A DNA stretch of 64,000 bases from Streptomyces sp. SID12501 (GTDB lineage Bacteria > Actinomycetota > Actinomycetes > Streptomycetales > Streptomycetaceae): assembly GCF_010550245.1 (NCBI RefSeq), contig NZ_JAAGLU010000046.1, forward strand, positions 1-64,000, written 5' to 3'. The translations under genes were made by a program, and so were the position numbers. The notes beneath the pieces were generated by a model. That model did not search any database. It was not told the origin of the DNA and was given only the letters and a program-made list of their open reading frames with translations. Of this stretch, positions 15,684 to 23,063 are shown one piece after another. Position 1 is the stretch's first letter. The number at the start of each line of letters is the position of its first letter.

Positions 15684-16052
15684 ATGCGCATCGGTGAGCT
15701 GGCCTCAAGGGTGGGCGTGAGTGTGCGGGCACTGCGCTACTACGAGGAGCAGGACCTGCTGGCCTCGGTGCGCAGCCCCAGCGGCCAGCGGCAGTACCCG
15801 GACAGCGCGGTCGACCGCGTCCAGCTGATTCAGCAGCTGTACTCCGCAGGGCTGCCGAGCAGGGCGATCCTGGAACTGCTGCCGTGTGTCGAGACCGGTG
15901 ACGTGACCCCCGCGCTGCTCGACCGGCTGTCGGCCGAGCGGGACCGCATCGATGCGCAGGTCAGCACCCTGGTGAAAACCCGGGACCGGCTCGACGCCAT
16001 CATCACCACGGCTGCCACAGCCAGGAGCGCGGGCCGGCCCTGCCCTCGTTGA
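15684..16052 (+). CDS. MerR-family transcriptional regulator
   Basis: The product is 122 aa. The N-terminal winged helix has the canonical MRIGELASRVGVSVRALRYY, then EEQDLLASVRSPSGQRQYP. A dimerisation coiled coil follows (residues about 80-115: RLSAERDRIDAQVSTLVKTR). There is no large effector domain and no Cys pair typical of metal sensors; the only Cys residues are in LPCVETG and the extreme C-terminus. It probably senses a small organic molecule or redox signal. AGGGGG lies 5 bp before ATG 15684. The gene is divergent from the SDR gene, with the operator in between. The pair is bracketed by a 39-bp direct repeat. Confidence 0.9.
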   Translation: MRIGELASRVGVSVRALRYYEEQDLLASVRSPSGQRQYPDSAVDRVQLIQQLYSAGLPSRAILELLPCVETGDVTPALLDRLSAERDRIDAQVSTLVKTRDRLDAIITTAATARSAGRPCPR

Positions 16053-16167
16053 GCAGCGCGCCTCCCCCAGGCGTGCGGCAGTGCTTGTCCGCCCGATGCA
16101 GACGGACGCCCGTCAGCAGGCGTGACTTGATGTCTCCTGGTGGTGGGCCGTCCGTCCCAGCGGTAGA

Positions 16168-16206
16168 GCGGGGTCGCGCGGCGGATGAGCATGCGGAGCG
16201 TGACGA
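16168..16206 (+). repeat. Direct repeat, right copy, flanking the SDR/MerR cassette
   Basis: 35 of 39 bases match 14730-14768, in the same orientation. It sits in the 229-bp gap between merR and the DUF397 gene, where no other feature is seen. Confidence 0.8.
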
Positions 16207-16281
16207 TTGCGGCGGACAGACAGAGACGGAAGTCCACAACAGTCGGACACGGGATCCGACACGATGCGCGCGTACCTCAAC

Positions 16282-16470
16282 TCACCTCCGGGAAGAGCGC
16301 TGTGCCACGTCGGAGAGGAAGTCCGCCCAGGCTGTGGGCCGGAGGGTGAGGCGGGGGCCGGAGGGTGTTTTGGAGTCGCGTATGTGGATGATGGTGAGGG
16401 TGGGGGCTATCTCGACGCAGGCGGAGCCTTGTTCGCTGTAGGTCGATTTCTGCCAAGTCGGTTCAGTCAT
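16282..16470 (-). CDS. DUF397 domain protein (small acidic partner of WhiJ-like regulators)
   Basis: The product is 62 aa. The pattern WQKSTYSEQGSACVEIA, then IHIRDSKTPSGPRLTL, then AWADFLSDV is the DUF397 signature (W.KSSyS...g.CVEva ... v.VRDSk.p.gp.l.f....W..Fl). ATG 16470 is chosen because this signature starts immediately after it; an upstream in-frame start would add 15 residues inside the regulator gene. Such proteins are encoded next to WhiJ/BldB-linked XRE regulators in Streptomyces and are thought to modulate them. It lies 10 bp downstream of the XRE gene on the same strand. Confidence 0.88.
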   Translation of the reverse strand: MTEPTWQKSTYSEQGSACVEIAPTLTIIHIRDSKTPSGPRLTLRPTAWADFLSDVAQRSSRR

Positions 16471-16480
16471 GGTTCGTCTC

Positions 16481-17332
16481 TCAGGCGTCTTGGGCGATGC
16501 GGTGGATGAGGTCAAGCGAGGGCGCGGGCTTCAGAGCGACGGCCTCCATGCGGTCCAGGACGAGCCGGTACATCTCCAATCGTCCTGCCCCATCGACGAG
16601 TTCGCTGCCGTGTGCGGTGTCCACCTCAACGGTGTCGAGGGCGGAAACCGGGCCGTGGAAGTAGTCGACGGCGTGGCCGGTGGTGGGAAACGAGGTGCCG
16701 TCGAAGGGGATGACGCGGACGGTGACGGCGGGCTGCTCGCTGATATCGGTGAGGTGACGCAACTGGGCCCTGGCCACTTCGCGCCCGCCGAACTGCATGC
16801 GTAGGGCGGCTTCGTGGACGATCGCCGTGTACGGCGGTGGCTGCTCGCGATAGAGGATGGCCTGACGCTTGATGCGGTGGGAGATGCGGTACTCGATCTC
16901 GTGGGGGCGCAGGGCTGGAACCGCTTCGCGGAACAGTGCGCGGGCGTGTTCCGGTGTCTGGAGCAGGCCGGGGATGTTGATGACTTGAGCCACGCGGAGT
17001 GCCGTGGAGTAGTGCTCCAGCTCGGCCAGGTCGAGGAGGCGGGGTGGCAGGGTGTCGCGGTACTCCTCCCACCAGCCACGCGTACGGTCGGCGGCCATGG
17101 CGGCGAGAGCGTCTACCCGGGGCTGGTCCGTGCAGCCGTAGATATGGGCGAGTGTGTGTACGCGATCCGCACTGATGCCGAAGCGGTTGGCCTCGATGTT
17201 GCTGATCTGGGCTGGGGTCGTCCCCAGAGACCTGGCGGCCTCGACAGCGGTCATGCCGGCGCGTTCCCGTAGGCGGCGCAGTTCGATGCCGACTCGGAGG
17301 CGGCGTGCCGTGGGGGTAGGCCTCGGTGTCAT
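16481..17332 (-). CDS. WhiJ-like XRE-family regulator with DUF5753 domain
   Basis: The product is 283 aa. The N-terminal HTH_XRE lies at about residues 12-70 (LRRLRERAGMTAVEAARSL, GTTPAQISNIEANRFGISA). The DUF5753 ligand-like domain covers about 95-280 (ALRVAQVINIPGLLQTPEHA, YRISHRIKRQAILYREQPP, VRVIPFDGTSF, then YFHGPVSALDTVEVDT). Start ATG 17332 is preceded by GGAGTGAG at optimal distance; two upstream in-frame starts lack this. With the downstream DUF397 gene and the divergent ATPase it forms the trio typical of the WhiJ family, which represses developmental genes. Confidence 0.9.
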   Translation of the reverse strand: MTPRPTPTARRLRVGIELRRLRERAGMTAVEAARSLGTTPAQISNIEANRFGISADRVHTLAHIYGCTDQPRVDALAAMAADRTRGWWEEYRDTLPPRLLDLAELEHYSTALRVAQVINIPGLLQTPEHARALFREAVPALRPHEIEYRISHRIKRQAILYREQPPPYTAIVHEAALRMQFGGREVARAQLRHLTDISEQPAVTVRVIPFDGTSFPTTGHAVDYFHGPVSALDTVEVDTAHGSELVDGAGRLEMYRLVLDRMEAVALKPAPSLDLIHRIAQDA

Positions 17333-17566
17333 GCCCTCACTCCATTTCATACACCTGGCGTGGTGGTCACCCACACGAATGATGTTGCTGAATGATTTGC
17401 TCGATCAAGCAAAACATTCAGCTCTCAAAGTCCATGGTGAAACCCGAGCCGCTCAGCACCCGACCGACAAGCCGGAAGCGCACCGCGCCCCCCGCTCACG
17501 CGCGGCACTGCCACCGCCCGGCCGGGAGATCGAGTGAGCCAAGTCCCTCCACCGTAGGAGTCGTTC

Positions 17567-18010
17567 ATGAGCACCGTAACCCCGCCCCACACCTGGACGT
17601 ACGCCCTCCGCCTGCCCCATGACCCGCGCGCCGCACGGGTCGCACGTATGACCGTACGGTCGGTGCTGGACAGCCACGGCAGGCCCGAAGTCCTTGACAC
17701 TGTCGAACTGTTGACCTCTGAGATGGTCACGAACACCTACCGGCACACCAACGGCCCCGCCTCCCTCCGCCTCACCGCCCTCGCCGACGGACGTCTGCGC
17801 GTCGGCGTCTGGGACAGTCACCCGCGTATCCCTTCCCCCTTCGGCCTGCCGCCCCGCGACCGTGTCCCGCTCGCAGCGGCCGACGGCGAGGGCGGGCGCG
17901 GGTTGCGTCTCGTGCAGGAGTACGCCGACTGCTGGGGCGGCTGGCCCCTGGGGGACGGCCTGTTGGACCGTGGCGCGGGGAAGCTGCTGTGGTTCGAGGT
18001 GGGCGGGTGA
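17567..18010 (+). CDS. Anti-sigma-factor-like ATP-binding protein (HATPase_c)
   Basis: The product is 147 aa. It shows the GHKL N box (ELLTSEMVTNTYRHTNGPA), G1 (VWDSHPRIP) and G2 (EGGRGLRLVQEYADCWG) of the SpoIIAB/RsbW-like single-domain kinases that are abundant in Streptomyces. It is divergent from the WhiJ-like regulator (235-bp gap) and completes the regulator/DUF397/ATPase trio. The G1 Asp is followed by SHP rather than the usual D.G, as in many streptomycete members. The likely role is binding or phosphorylating an unknown partner. GTAGGAG lies 7 bp before ATG 17567. Confidence 0.88.
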   Translation: MSTVTPPHTWTYALRLPHDPRAARVARMTVRSVLDSHGRPEVLDTVELLTSEMVTNTYRHTNGPASLRLTALADGRLRVGVWDSHPRIPSPFGLPPRDRVPLAAADGEGGRGLRLVQEYADCWGGWPLGDGLLDRGAGKLLWFEVGG

Positions 18011-18153
18011 CAACCACCGCCTCTTCTGCGTACTCGACTTCACCGACCCGCGTGAGTTGAGAGGCTGTGAGTGAGACCGGCCGGTTCTGGAGAAGGATCC
18101 GAGCGGACGGACAACGGACAACGGACAACAGCCAACTGAGGGCGGGGAGCGGT

Positions 18154-18555
18154 ATGGGCAATGGTTCGAGCCACGGTGAGAACGACGGCAATGCGGAACA
18201 GTGGCCCCTTCTCCCCGACTGGATGTGGGACTGCACCGACTGCGTCCGGCTCTACGAGGAGATGCGCCACGTACAGGCCGAAGTGGCCGGGTTGACGGCT
18301 GAAGACGCCTCCGTCGACTGGGACTTCACCGACAGCGTCCTGGGAACGCAGATCAGGCTAGGCCGTCATCTCGCCGACACGCACGCCGAGTTGCTGTCCC
18401 CGTGGGATCCGGGCTGCGCGACCTGCGCCGAACGACAGGAGTCCCTGGTGAAGGCGGAGGGACGGCCCGACTGGATGCCCGCGGCCGTGATGAACGCCGA
18501 GGAACACCGAGCCCGGCACCTCTTCGTCCCGCCCCGGCTGCTCCGACTCCTGTAG
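18154..18555 (+). CDS. Conserved hypothetical protein with two CxxC motifs
   Basis: The product is 133 aa of unknown function. Two zinc-knuckle-like pairs, CTDC (in WMWDCTDCVRLYEEM) and CATC (in WDPGCATCAERQ), frame a helical middle containing LGRHLADTHAELL. A structural metal site is likely. GGCGGGGAGC sits just before ATG 18154 and decides this start; the frame is open to a GTG at 18067, across three GGACAAC repeats. It follows the ATPase gene on the same strand by about 140 bp and may belong to the same transcript. Confidence 0.6.
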   Translation: MGNGSSHGENDGNAEQWPLLPDWMWDCTDCVRLYEEMRHVQAEVAGLTAEDASVDWDFTDSVLGTQIRLGRHLADTHAELLSPWDPGCATCAERQESLVKAEGRPDWMPAAVMNAEEHRARHLFVPPRLLRLL

Positions 18556-18582
18556 CCCGTCTCAATCAGTCACGCCAAACAG

Positions 18583-19440
18583 TCACGCTGTCGGCAGCGC
18601 AGGCCCCTGCACCGCCTGAACCTCGATCTCCACCCTCAACGTCGTACCGATCGCCGCGATCCCCGTCCGCACCACCTGGTTGTAGTTCATGGCGAAGTCC
18701 TCGCGCCGCAGATCCGTCGTCGCCCGGAACGCGGCCCGCGTGCCGCCCCAGGGGTCGGTGCCGGTGCCGAGGTAGGCGAGGTCGAGGTCGACGGGCCGTA
18801 CGACACCGCGCATGCTCAGCTCGCCGTGGACGGTCCAGCGGTCGGGACCGGCGGCCGGGGTGAGACCCGTCGAGCGGAACGCGATGTCCGGATGCCGCTC
18901 GGCGTCCAGAAAGTCGGCGGACCGCAGATGCTCGTCCCGCGTCGCGTTCCCCGTATCGATCGAGGCGGCCGAAATCACCGCATCCACCCGGGACTTGGCG
19001 ACGTCGTCCGGTGCGATCCCGATCGTCGCCGTGAACTCGGTGAACCGTCCGTGCACGCTGGAGATGCCCAGGTGCTGGGCGACCGCCCCGACGGACGAGT
19101 GGGCCGGGTCGACGGTCCACGGCCCCGGCGGCGGCAGTTCGGCACCGCCGCCCAGCCGGGCGAGGGTGACGGTACCGACCTCGGTCCGCCGGCTCGCGGT
19201 GACGAGGGCGGTGGACGCGGTGGGCGCGTATCCGACGGCCGTCACGATCACGGTGTACGCGCCGGGTGCGAGCGGGGTCGCGTCACGCACGACCCCGTCC
19301 GCGTCGGCCCCGGCCCGCACCACCTGCCGCCCGGTCGCGTCGGTCACGGTGACGACGGCGTGCGACACGGCCCACCCGTCCCGCGTACGAACCCGCGCGC
19401 TCAGCCCTGTGACGCCTGTGATGCCTGTGACGCCTGTCAT
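18583..19440 (-). CDS. YceI-family lipid-binding protein with N-terminal transthyretin-like repeat
   Basis: The product is 285 aa. Residues about 8-95 form a carboxypeptidase-regulatory-like beta-sandwich (AVVTVTDATGRQVVRAGADA, LAPGAYTVIVTAVGYAPTA). Residues about 110-283 are a YceI lipocalin-like domain (WTVDPAHSSVGAVAQHLGIS, HGRFTEFTATIGIA, ASIDTGNATRDEHLRSADFL, MRGVVRPVDLDL), known to bind isoprenoid-type lipids. No signal peptide is seen, so it is probably cytoplasmic. The start lies within a 9-bp repeat giving MTGVTGITGVTG. It is 16 bp downstream of the pump gene, whose C-terminus carries three copies of the same repeat. Confidence 0.85.
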   Translation of the reverse strand: MTGVTGITGVTGLSARVRTRDGWAVSHAVVTVTDATGRQVVRAGADADGVVRDATPLAPGAYTVIVTAVGYAPTASTALVTASRRTEVGTVTLARLGGGAELPPPGPWTVDPAHSSVGAVAQHLGISSVHGRFTEFTATIGIAPDDVAKSRVDAVISAASIDTGNATRDEHLRSADFLDAERHPDIAFRSTGLTPAAGPDRWTVHGELSMRGVVRPVDLDLAYLGTGTDPWGGTRAAFRATTDLRREDFAMNYNQVVRTGIAAIGTTLRVEIEVQAVQGPALPTA

Positions 19441-19441
19441 G
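19406..19441 (-). repeat. Four tandem 9-bp units over the YceI start codon
   Basis: CCTGTGACG-type units (plus-strand view) repeat four times and encode MTGVTGITGVTG at the N-terminus of the YceI protein. The start codon itself is inside the outermost unit. Confidence 0.85.
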
Positions 19442-19456
19442 TCCCGCAACTCCCCG

Positions 19457-21937
19457 TCACTCCCCGCCCGGGTGGGCGAGTTCGATGTCGTGGTCGTCGG
19501 CGCCGCGGCCGGTGACGGTGAGGGCGGTGGCCACCGGCGGGTAGCCGGTCGCGATGACCGTGTACTCGCCGCTGTCCAGATCGGCGAAGGCGTACGCCCC
19601 GTCCGTGCCGGTCGTCGCCGAGCCGACCACGTTGCCCGCCGCGTCGACGAGCGTGACCCGCGCGTCCCCGAGCAGCCCGTGCGGCGCCCGTACGACACCC
19701 CGCACGTGCGCCCCGGACGCCAGTTCCACCTCGACCCGGGTGACCCCCGTGCCGCCGACCTCGACGGGCAGCGCCCGCGGCCGGTACCCGTCGGCGTTCA
19801 CGGCGACGGTCACGGCACCCGGCACCAGCTCGGCGAACGCGAACTCGCCCTGCTCACCGGTCGTCCCGGTGGCCAGTACATCCCCGCGCACATCGGTGAC
19901 GATGACCATCGCGTCCTCGACGGGCACCCCGGTCTCGGCGCCGCGCACCAGCCCGCCGAGCCCGCTGGTGCCGCTGAGCAGGATGTCGTACGCGACCGGC
20001 TCGCCGTTCACGACGACGGTCGAGGCCTGCGGCTGGAACCCGTCCGCCGAGGCGATCAGGACGTACGAGCCCGTGCCCGGCGCGTCCAGCGCGTAGGCGC
20101 CGTCCCCCTGCGTGACCGCGAGGCCCAGCTGACGTCCGGTGAGGGAGATCAGCGTGACGGCGGCCTGCGGAACGGGCACGCTCTCGGCACCGTGCACGTG
20201 ACCGCGTACCGGAATCCCGCCACCGGCAGGCGTGTCGACGGGCTCGACGGGCGCGGCGGCATCGACAGCCACCGTGGCGACGGTCTCCGTCGCAGAGATC
20301 GGGGCGACCGGGACGGAGGAGACACCGTTCTTCTCCTCCGCGGCCTGCGCCAGCGCGCCCTTGGTCCGCAGCGGGACCTCCTTGATGAAGAGGGAGAAGA
20401 CGAGCGCGAGCAGGGCGGCCGGGGCGGCGTAGAGGAAGACGTCGCCGATGCCGTGGCCGTATGCGCCCTCGATGACCGTGCGCAGCGGCGCGGGCAGCGC
20501 GTCGAGGTCGGGGATGGTGTTGGAGGTGGAACCGGTCAGCGCCGACGCGTACTTCGGGTCGATGGTGGCCAGACCGTCCTTGAGGTGGTCGGTGATCCGG
20601 TGGGCGAGGACCGCGCCCAGCGCGGAGACGCCGATCGCGCCGCCGAGGGAACGGAAGAAGGTGACCACCGAGCTGGCGACCCCCAGGTCGGAGGGGGAGA
20701 CCTGGTTCTGGGTGCAGAGCACGAGGTTCTGCATCATCATGCCGACGCCGAGGCCGAGCAGCGCCATGTAGACGGCGACGTGCCAGTACGGGGTGTCGTA
20801 GCGCAGGGTGCCCAGCAGACCGAGTCCGGCCGTCACCAGCACACCGCCGGCGAGCAGCCACGCCTTCCAGCGTCCCGTACGGGTGATGACCTGGCCGGAG
20901 ACGGTGGATGCGACGAACAGGCCGCCGATCATCGGGATCGTCATGACGCCGGACATGGTCGGCGACTTGTCGCGGGCCAGCTGGAAGTACTGGCTGAAGA
21001 AGATGGTGCCCGCGAACATCGCGATGCCGACGAAGAGCGACGCGAGCGAGGCGAGGGTGATCGTGCGGTTGCGGAAGAGCCGCAGCGGGATGATCGGCTC
21101 ACTGGCCCTCGACTCGACGAGGACGAAGATCCCGAGCAGCGCGACCGTGCCGCCGATCATCGCGTACGTCTGCCACGACACCCAGTCGTACTTGTCGCCG
21201 GCGAAGGTCACCCAGACCAGCAGCAGACAGACGGCCGCGGTGATGAAGAAGGCACCGGTCCAGTCGACCTTGGCCCTGCGCTTCACGACGGGCAGGTGCA
21301 GGGTCCGCTGGAGCACGACGAGGGCGACGATTGCGAAGGGCACGCCGACGTAGAAGCACCAGCGCCAGCCCAGCCAGCTGGTGTCGGTGATGACACCGCC
21401 GATCAGCGGGCCGCCGACCATCGCGGTCGCGAAGGTGGCGCCGAGGTAGCCGTTGTACCGGCCGCGCTCACGCGGGGAGATCATCGCCGCGAGAATGATC
21501 TGGGCGAGAGCCGAGAGCCCGCCCATGCCGACGCCCTGCACGGCACGGAAGGTGATCAGCATGCCCGCGTTCTGCGAGAGCCCGGCGGCAGCCGAGCCCA
21601 GCACGAAGATGACGAGCGCGAACTGGATCAGCAGCTTCTTGGAGAAGAGGTCGGCGAGCTTGCCCCACAGCGGGGTGGACGCGGTCATCGCGAGCAGCGA
21701 CGCGGTCACGACCCAGGTGTAGGCGCTCTGGCCGCCGCCGAGGTCCTTGATGATGTCGGGCAGGGCGTTGGAGACGATCGTCGACGACAGGATCGCGACG
21801 AACATGCCGAGCAGCAGCCCGGTGAGCGCTTCCAGAATCTGCCGGTGCGACATCGGCGCGCCGTCGGCGGAGCCGTGGGAGCCTCCCCCGTGCTTGGCGT
21901 GTGCCGCCCGCACACCGGCCGGTGTGGTCGTTGCCAT
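19457..21937 (-). CDS. DHA2-family MFS transporter fused to three C-terminal carboxypeptidase-regulatory-like repeats
   Basis: The product is 826 aa. Residues about 30-560 are a 14-TM drug:H+ antiporter (FVAILSSTIVSNALPDIIKD, TPLWGKLADLFSKKLLIQF motif A, GPLIGGVITDTSWLGWRW, AVYMALLGLGVGMMMQNLVL). After a linker come three beta-sandwich repeats at about 575-657, 658-741 and 742-826, each ending in a pattern such as GEFAFAELVPGAVTVAVNADGY. The GGAAG before ATG 21937 supports this start, although the frame is open upstream through a minisatellite. Both termini of DHA2 pumps are normally cytoplasmic, so these domains, usually extracellular, would face the cytosol. The marR gene upstream is the likely regulator; the yceI gene follows by 16 bp. 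Confidence 0.88.
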   Translation of the reverse strand: MATTTPAGVRAAHAKHGGGSHGSADGAPMSHRQILEALTGLLLGMFVAILSSTIVSNALPDIIKDLGGGQSAYTWVVTASLLAMTASTPLWGKLADLFSKKLLIQFALVIFVLGSAAAGLSQNAGMLITFRAVQGVGMGGLSALAQIILAAMISPRERGRYNGYLGATFATAMVGGPLIGGVITDTSWLGWRWCFYVGVPFAIVALVVLQRTLHLPVVKRRAKVDWTGAFFITAAVCLLLVWVTFAGDKYDWVSWQTYAMIGGTVALLGIFVLVESRASEPIIPLRLFRNRTITLASLASLFVGIAMFAGTIFFSQYFQLARDKSPTMSGVMTIPMIGGLFVASTVSGQVITRTGRWKAWLLAGGVLVTAGLGLLGTLRYDTPYWHVAVYMALLGLGVGMMMQNLVLCTQNQVSPSDLGVASSVVTFFRSLGGAIGVSALGAVLAHRITDHLKDGLATIDPKYASALTGSTSNTIPDLDALPAPLRTVIEGAYGHGIGDVFLYAAPAALLALVFSLFIKEVPLRTKGALAQAAEEKNGVSSVPVAPISATETVATVAVDAAAPVEPVDTPAGGGIPVRGHVHGAESVPVPQAAVTLISLTGRQLGLAVTQGDGAYALDAPGTGSYVLIASADGFQPQASTVVVNGEPVAYDILLSGTSGLGGLVRGAETGVPVEDAMVIVTDVRGDVLATGTTGEQGEFAFAELVPGAVTVAVNADGYRPRALPVEVGGTGVTRVEVELASGAHVRGVVRAPHGLLGDARVTLVDAAGNVVGSATTGTDGAYAFADLDSGEYTVIATGYPPVATALTVTGRGADDHDIELAHPGGE

Positions 21938-21974
21938 TGAACTTCCTTGTCTGTGCTGCGTCTTGTGCGTCTTT

Positions 21975-22106
21975 ACGTCGTTTGCCACGTCGTTTGCCAC
22001 GTCGCTTGTCACGTCGGCTGGCACGTCGGCTGTTACGTCGTTTGCCACGTCGCTTGTCACGTCGGCTGGCACGTCGGCTGTTACGTCGTTTGCTGCGTCG
22101 CTTGTT
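21975..22106 (-). repeat. 12-bp minisatellite, 11 units, between marR and the DHA2 pump
   Basis: Eleven contiguous 12-mers fit ACGTCGnnTGnn (plus strand); the last unit begins with G. They have a higher-order period of 48 bp: units 2-5 are repeated exactly as units 6-9. The outermost two units lie in the 3' end of marR. On the minus strand the array is open in the pump's frame and would encode DVxx tetrapeptides. Confidence 0.95.
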
Positions 22107-22530
22107 GCGCGCCGAAGCTCTCCCGGAGCCGCCCCATGAGCCGGGTGAGCTGCCCGACGTCGTCGTCGCTCCAGTCGGCGAGCCGGTGGGCCAGCAGTTC
22201 GGTGGACCGCCGTGACAGCTCGCCGATCTGCGTGCGCCCGGAGGGCGTCAGCCGCAGAATGCGGGAGCGTTTGTCGGCGGGGTCGGGGAGCCGCTCGATC
22301 CAGCCGCGCACGGCGACGTGCGCGACATGACGGCTGGTCACGGACATGTCGACGGCGAGCAGCTCGGCGAGCCGGCTCATCCGCATGTCCCCGTACCGGT
22401 CGAGCAGCATCAGCACGACGCCGGAACCGCTGGGACACTCGGGCGGCATGACCCGCCCCATCTCCCGTTTCACGGCACCGAAGGCACTGAACTGACGCGC
22501 CAACTCCTCGTACTGCGTCTGCTCGGCCAC
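22081..22530 (-). CDS. MarR-family transcriptional regulator
   Basis: The product is 149 aa. It is a winged helix with ELARQFSAFGAVKREMGRVM (dimer helix), RMSRLAELLAVDMSVTSRHV (recognition helix) and the wing DPADKRSRILRLTPSGR. The likely role is repression of the downstream DHA2 pump, with de-repression by a phenolic or drug ligand. The start is set at GTG 22530: AGGGGG lies 4 bp upstream, and an apparent -10 box overlaps the earlier ATG 22596, which would then not be in the mRNA. The C-terminus (QQATQQTT) runs into the 12-bp minisatellite. Confident family, less sure start. Confidence 0.85.
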   Translation of the reverse strand: MAEQTQYEELARQFSAFGAVKREMGRVMPPECPSGSGVVLMLLDRYGDMRMSRLAELLAVDMSVTSRHVAHVAVRGWIERLPDPADKRSRILRLTPSGRTQIGELSRRSTELLAHRLADWSDDDVGQLTRLMGRLRESFGAQQATQQTT

Positions 22531-22588
22531 CACACCCCCTGAGTCCTGCCCGCCGCTGTATGCGCTGTATGCGTATTCGTTGCTTGGG

Positions 22589-22621
22589 GCAACCATAGAA
22601 AAGATTGGTTGCTGCAGGCAA
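22589..22621 (-). promoter_or_regulatory. MarR autoregulatory operator over its promoter
   Basis: Inverted arms GCAACCA (22589-22595) and TGGTTGC (22606-22612) are separated by 10 bp. They lie across a minus-strand promoter with -35 TTGCCT (22616-22621) and -10 TATGGT (22592-22597), 18-bp spacer. Binding there would block transcription of marR and the pump. Confidence 0.6.
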
Positions 22622-22714
22622 ATGAAATGAGGAAGGGGTGGGCTAAAAACTTGGCAAAGGCACGTATTGGCGAACGTAAACGCGCAGGTGGGGGCGGCGG
22701 GAGCGGGGCCCAAC

Positions 22715-22744
22715 TTGGGCGGGCGCCGTCGGGTTCGCTAGGGT
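22715..22744 (+). promoter_or_regulatory. Promoter with near-leaderless geometry
   Basis: -35 TTGGGC (22715-22720), an 18-bp spacer and -10 TAGGGT (22739-22744). The start codon at 22753 lies 8 bp after the -10, so the mRNA should have no or almost no leader. Confidence 0.5.
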
Positions 22745-22752
22745 CTCGCATC

Positions 22753-22950
22753 ATGGCCAACACCGAGGGCCCCGAGGGCAACTACGACCCCGCGGGCAGC
22801 ACCCAGATGTTCCGAGCGTTCGTCGACGAGACCCCCCAGGGCGGCAGCCGCCAGGCACCCGCCCCTGCGGGCCCCCGCGTCGGCCTGATCGTCGGCGTTG
22901 TCGTCGCCGTACTGGTGGTCGCGGCGGTGGCCTGGCTGGCGCTGAAGTAG
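22753..22950 (+). CDS. Small single-TM membrane protein, hypothetical
   Basis: The product is 65 aa. A polar, Gly/Pro-rich N-terminal half (MANTEGPEGNYDPAGSTQMF) is followed by one C-terminal TM helix (VGLIVGVVVAVLVVAAVAWL) that ends two residues before the C-terminus. This looks like a tail-anchored or type II membrane peptide. I do not recognise a named family. It is too small to be catalytic, and a regulatory or adaptor role is only a guess. The start is supported by the promoter geometry. Its neighbours are marR (divergent) and the UTRA protein gene. Confidence 0.6.
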   Translation: MANTEGPEGNYDPAGSTQMFRAFVDETPQGGSRQAPAPAGPRVGLIVGVVVAVLVVAAVAWLALK

Positions 22951-23063
22951 AACCGACGGAATCCGCGCCGGCGACACGGCCGGCGCGTTCCGGAGGCCCA
23001 CTGAGACCCACGAGCGATCCATGGGCGCGGCCTGCGCCGCTTCCGAGCGAAGGACGTGCCGCC

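Noticed and set aside
18812..21940. Plus-strand frame of more than 1000 codons opposite the YceI and pump genes
   Set aside because: Low-complexity Arg/Gly/Asp/His composition. The minus strand holds two clear families, so this is a codon-bias shadow.
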